Positions 61,691 to 64,000 of a stretch of 64,000 bases of DNA are shown here, in pieces. Numbering within the stretch: the stretch's first letter is position 1; every line of letters starts with the position of its first letter. Under the pieces are notes generated by a model that had not been told where the DNA came from, did no database searches, and saw only the letters and a list, made by a program, of their open reading frames with translations. Origin of the DNA: RUG14871 sp045539425 (GTDB taxonomy: Bacteria > Bacillota_I > Bacilli_A > Erysipelotrichales > Erysipelotrichaceae); the NCBI GenBank assembly GCA_045539425.1, contig JAZQFH010000046.1, forward strand, positions 1 to 64,000, in the 5' to 3' direction. The translations under genes were made by a program, and so were the position numbers.

Positions 61691-63205
61691 TTATCCTTCA
61701 GAGAAGAAGCGCTGATTGAAGCTGTCAATCGCATCCGTCAGCTCTTCCGTAATATCTTCGTTGAATGACTGGTTTTCCGAAAGTTCGTCTAACAGGGTTT
61801 TCTCATTTGCATGAAGATAATGCAAGAGTTCATCCTGATAGCGCAACATGTCGAAAACCTCAACATCCTTGCACATGCCGTTTTCCACCGCAAAGAGGAC
61901 CAGAACCTGATCCAGCGTGGTCATCGGCTGATACTGCGGCTGTTTCAGGATTTCCGTCAGGCGCTTGCCGTGCTCAATGACGGAACGCGTCGCCGGGTCC
62001 AGGTCGCTGCCGAACTGGGAGAAGGCCAGCATTTCCTGATACTGAGCCAGTTCCAGCTTCATGCTCTTGGAAACCTGCTTCATCATGCGCACCTGCGCAC
62101 TGGAGCCGACACGGCTGACCGAGAGACCGCTGTCCACTGCCGGACGCACGCCGCTGTTGAATAATTCCGTCTGTAAGAACAGCTGGCCGTCCGTAATGGA
62201 AATGACGTTGGTCGGGATGTATGCACTGATATCCCCGGCCTGTGTTTCAATAATCGGCAGGGCCGTCAGAGATCCTCCGCCGTAATCTTCATTTAATTTG
62301 GCTGCACGCTCCAAAAGTCTGGAGTGCAGATAGAAGACATCCCCCGGATAGGCTTCTCTTCCTGGAGGACGCCGTAATAACAGGGACATGGCACGGTAGG
62401 CCACGGCATGCTTGCTTAAATCGTCATAGACAATTAAGACATCCTTGCCTTCTTCCATCCATTCCTCCCCGATGGCACATCCCGCATACGGGGTGATGTA
62501 CTGCAATGGAGAAGAGTCACTGGCCGTTGAGACAACGACCGTGGTATATTCCATGGCCCCGGCAACACGCAACTTTTCCACGATCTGAGCGACTGTGGAA
62601 GCTTTCTGTCCGATGGCAACATAGATACAGTAGACCTGTTTGCCCTTCTGATTGATGATCGTATCGATGGCGATGGCCGTCTTTCCCGTCTGGCGGTCGC
62701 CGATAATCAGCTCACGCTGTCCCTTGCCAATCGGAATCATGGAGTCAATGACCTTGATTCCCGTCTGCAGCGGCTGCTTGACGCTTTCCCGGCTCATGAC
62801 GCCCGGAGCCACCCGTTCGATCGGACGGGTCTTTGTACTCTTGATCGGGCCGGCTTCATCGATCGGCTGACCCAGCGCATTGACCACACGTCCCAGCATC
62901 TCATCCCCGACCGGGACTTCCACGACACGCTTGGTTCTCTTCACGCTGTCGCCTTCCTTGACCAGGCTGTCATCTCCCATGATGACCGCGCCGACGATGT
63001 TTTCTTCCAGGTTCAGTGCCATACCGTAAACTTCATCATTAAAAAGAATCAGCTCGTTCGCCATAACGGAATTGAGTCCCCTGACTAAGGCGATTCCGTC
63101 GCCGACCGTTTTGACCACGCCGACATCATCGACGCTGACCTCATTTTTAAATTCACTGATCTGCTTCTTAATGAGTGAGGAAATATCTCTTGTATTTAAT
63201 TCCAT
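61691..63205 (-). CDS. atpA: ATP synthase alpha subunit
   Basis: Non-catalytic nucleotide-binding F1 subunit, 504 residues. Walker A GDRQTGKTAIA near 169, Walker B VLIVYDDLSKHA near 265, signature PAVDSGLSVSRVGSSAQ near 363 with the arginine finger. It lies 13 bases after atpH and has the full family length. Confidence 0.98.
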   Translation of the reverse strand: MELNTRDISSLIKKQISEFKNEVSVDDVGVVKTVGDGIALVRGLNSVMANELILFNDEVYGMALNLEENIVGAVIMGDDSLVKEGDSVKRTKRVVEVPVGDEMLGRVVNALGQPIDEAGPIKSTKTRPIERVAPGVMSRESVKQPLQTGIKVIDSMIPIGKGQRELIIGDRQTGKTAIAIDTIINQKGKQVYCIYVAIGQKASTVAQIVEKLRVAGAMEYTTVVVSTASDSSPLQYITPYAGCAIGEEWMEEGKDVLIVYDDLSKHAVAYRAMSLLLRRPPGREAYPGDVFYLHSRLLERAAKLNEDYGGGSLTALPIIETQAGDISAYIPTNVISITDGQLFLQTELFNSGVRPAVDSGLSVSRVGSSAQVRMMKQVSKSMKLELAQYQEMLAFSQFGSDLDPATRSVIEHGKRLTEILKQPQYQPMTTLDQVLVLFAVENGMCKDVEVFDMLRYQDELLHYLHANEKTLLDELSENQSFNEDITEELTDAIDSFNQRFFSEG

Positions 63206-63218
63206 GAACCCACCGCCT

Positions 63219-63587
63219 TTATTTGAGTAAGTCCGCTTTCATCTCATCCACCCGGTTCTTTAGTGAGGCGTCAATGACCTTGTTGTCACAGACGATCTTA
63301 AAGCCGGAGATGAGCGAAGGATCGATCTTATTCTCCAGAACCACATCCTGGTTCAGTTTTTTCTCTGCGAATGCCGTGATGGCTTTCATTTCTTCCGTGT
63401 CCAGCTTACGCACGGAATAAACGACGCCCTTCATCTTGCCGTCCGCACTCTCTTTGCTGAGCTTTTCATACGTCTTGTTGACGAGTTTAAAAGCATCGAG
63501 AATATTCTCCAGCTCTGCCGGAGTTTTACTTTCTTTTAACAAATCATAAAGTGTATCGGAGAACTTTTCCTTGTCAAAACCGCTCAT
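63219..63587 (-). CDS. atpH: ATP synthase delta subunit, unusually short
   Basis: F1 delta (OSCP) couples the b stalk to alpha. It has 122 residues here against about 178-180 in most bacteria. The C-terminal part is conserved in form (VVYSVRKLDTEEMK-like, then KIDPSLISGFKIVCDNKVIDASLKNRV near 88-114). The N-terminal six-helix domain that binds alpha is reduced to about 50 residues. The gene is bounded by atpF three bases upstream and atpA downstream, with no in-frame extension, because the ATG lies just after the atpF stop. The reduction therefore looks genuine. Confidence 0.88.
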   Translation of the reverse strand: MSGFDKEKFSDTLYDLLKESKTPAELENILDAFKLVNKTYEKLSKESADGKMKGVVYSVRKLDTEEMKAITAFAEKKLNQDVVLENKIDPSLISGFKIVCDNKVIDASLKNRVDEMKADLLK

Positions 63588-63589
63588 GA

Positions 63590-64000
63590 TCAGTTCTCTT
63601 TCAGGAAGTTTTCAATATACTCCCTGTCTTTCTTTTCGTCCACTTTTTCGTTTAACAGTTTTTCGGCAGCCAGAAGAGCGACATCGACGATCTCCTTCTG
63701 TACTTCCTTTTCCATTTCAGCGCGTTCCAAAGCAAGTTTTTCTTTGGCCTGCTTTGTCATCTGCTCCGTTTCTTCTCTGGCTTCTTCCAGCAGTTTTTCC
63801 TTCGCCTTTGCGCCTTCGACTCTGCTGTCTTCGACGATCTGGCGGGCTTCTGCCTGCGCTTTGGAGATGTTATCCTCCGCTTCTTTCCTTAACTCTTCCG
63901 CTTCCGCATTCTTGCGGTCGGCTTCTTCCAGTTTCCCCTGCTCATAGGCGGCACGGGTTTCCAGAATCTTGCGGACCGGATTCCATGCCAGCTTTTTCAG
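63590..64000 (-). CDS. atpF: ATP synthase b subunit, 5' end beyond window
   Basis: C-terminal 136 residues of the peripheral stalk subunit. The visible part opens with LKKLAWNPVRKILETR, the conserved passage from the membrane helix into the stalk, and then forms a long Glu/Lys/Ala-rich coiled coil ending FLKEN. The stop TGA (63590-63592) lies two bases before the atpH start. The membrane helix and the start codon are outside the window. atpB and atpE should lie upstream. Confidence 0.95.
   Translation of the reverse strand: MKKLAWNPVRKILETRAAYEQGKLEEADRKNAEAEELRKEAEDNISKAQAEARQIVEDSRVEGAKAKEKLLEEAREETEQMTKQAKEKLALERAEMEKEVQKEIVDVALLAAEKLLNEKVDEKKDREYIENFLKEN

Noticed and set aside
1..64000. 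CRISPR arrays, tRNA or rRNA genes, prophage
   Set aside because: No regularly spaced direct repeats, cloverleaf arms with TTCGA-type loops, rRNA segments or phage structural genes were seen by eye across the window.

Overview
The window is one contiguous, gene-dense piece of a low-to-mid GC Firmicute chromosome. The combination of HPr, HPr kinase, a perfect CcpA cre site, Bacillus-type gene orders (uvrA-hprK-lgt-ppaX-trxB; yybS-gdpP-rplI-dnaB; walJ-htrA-rlmH; rpsF-ssb-rpsR; atpFHAGDC), Shine-Dalgarno driven starts and no outer-membrane genes supports this. My best guess is Erysipelotrichia or a close relative, which is inference only. UGA is used as a normal stop. I see no tRNA, rRNA or CRISPR array. 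Most genes lie on the minus strand.

Layout. 1-0.64 kb: an ORF-less group II intron of class IIC type, sitting directly behind the trxB terminator. 0.7-6.8 kb: operon uvrA-hprK-lgt/ppaX fusion-trxB. 7-9 kb: a small membrane protein and a MATE exporter. 9.2-10.5 kb: an unusual fusion of an HPr domain to D-lactate dehydrogenase. 10.6-16 kb: a catabolite-controlled nucleoside ABC importer operon preceded by a 45-codon small ORF and an attenuator-like stem. 16-20.7 kb: an HD-domain protein and a 1207-residue surface protein. 20.8-24.6 kb: a PASTA protein with a MacB/FtsX-type ABC transporter. 24.8-25.6 kb: a secreted orphan with a possibly leaderless promoter. 25.6-34.2 kb: alaT, alaR, an M28 peptidase, uvrB, a CtpA-type protease, ptsH, a membrane protein and a SIS protein. 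34.3-38.2 kb: M23 peptidase-walJ-htrA-rlmH. 38.2-39.9 kb: an ISC/IS200-IS605-type element with an interrupted iscB and its guide RNA. 39.9-44.6 kb: dnaB, rplI, gdpP, yybS. 44.7-52.4 kb: an accessory sugar block (two SIS deglycase-like proteins, a large glycoside hydrolase, two HAD phosphatases, a Gfo/Idh/MocA oxidoreductase). 52.4-53.5 kb: rpsF-ssb-rpsR. 53.6-58.8 kb: an ABC exporter and a sensor-MscS channel fusion. 59-64 kb: the F1Fo ATP synthase operon, with atpF cut by the window edge.

How the genes work together. Carbon regulation runs through the window: HprK, PpaX (fused to Lgt), HPr and a cre site upstream of the nucleoside importer form the parts of a CcpA circuit. The HPr-LDH fusion keeps the PTS phosphorylation histidine but has Asn where the HprK-target Ser should be, which suggests a direct link between PEP/PTS state and lactate fermentation. 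Envelope functions recur as well: Lgt, PASTA-ABC, CtpA, M23, HtrA, the surface protein and the sensor-MscS channel. Two mobile RNA-based elements (the class IIC intron and the ISC element) sit in intergenic positions at operon boundaries.
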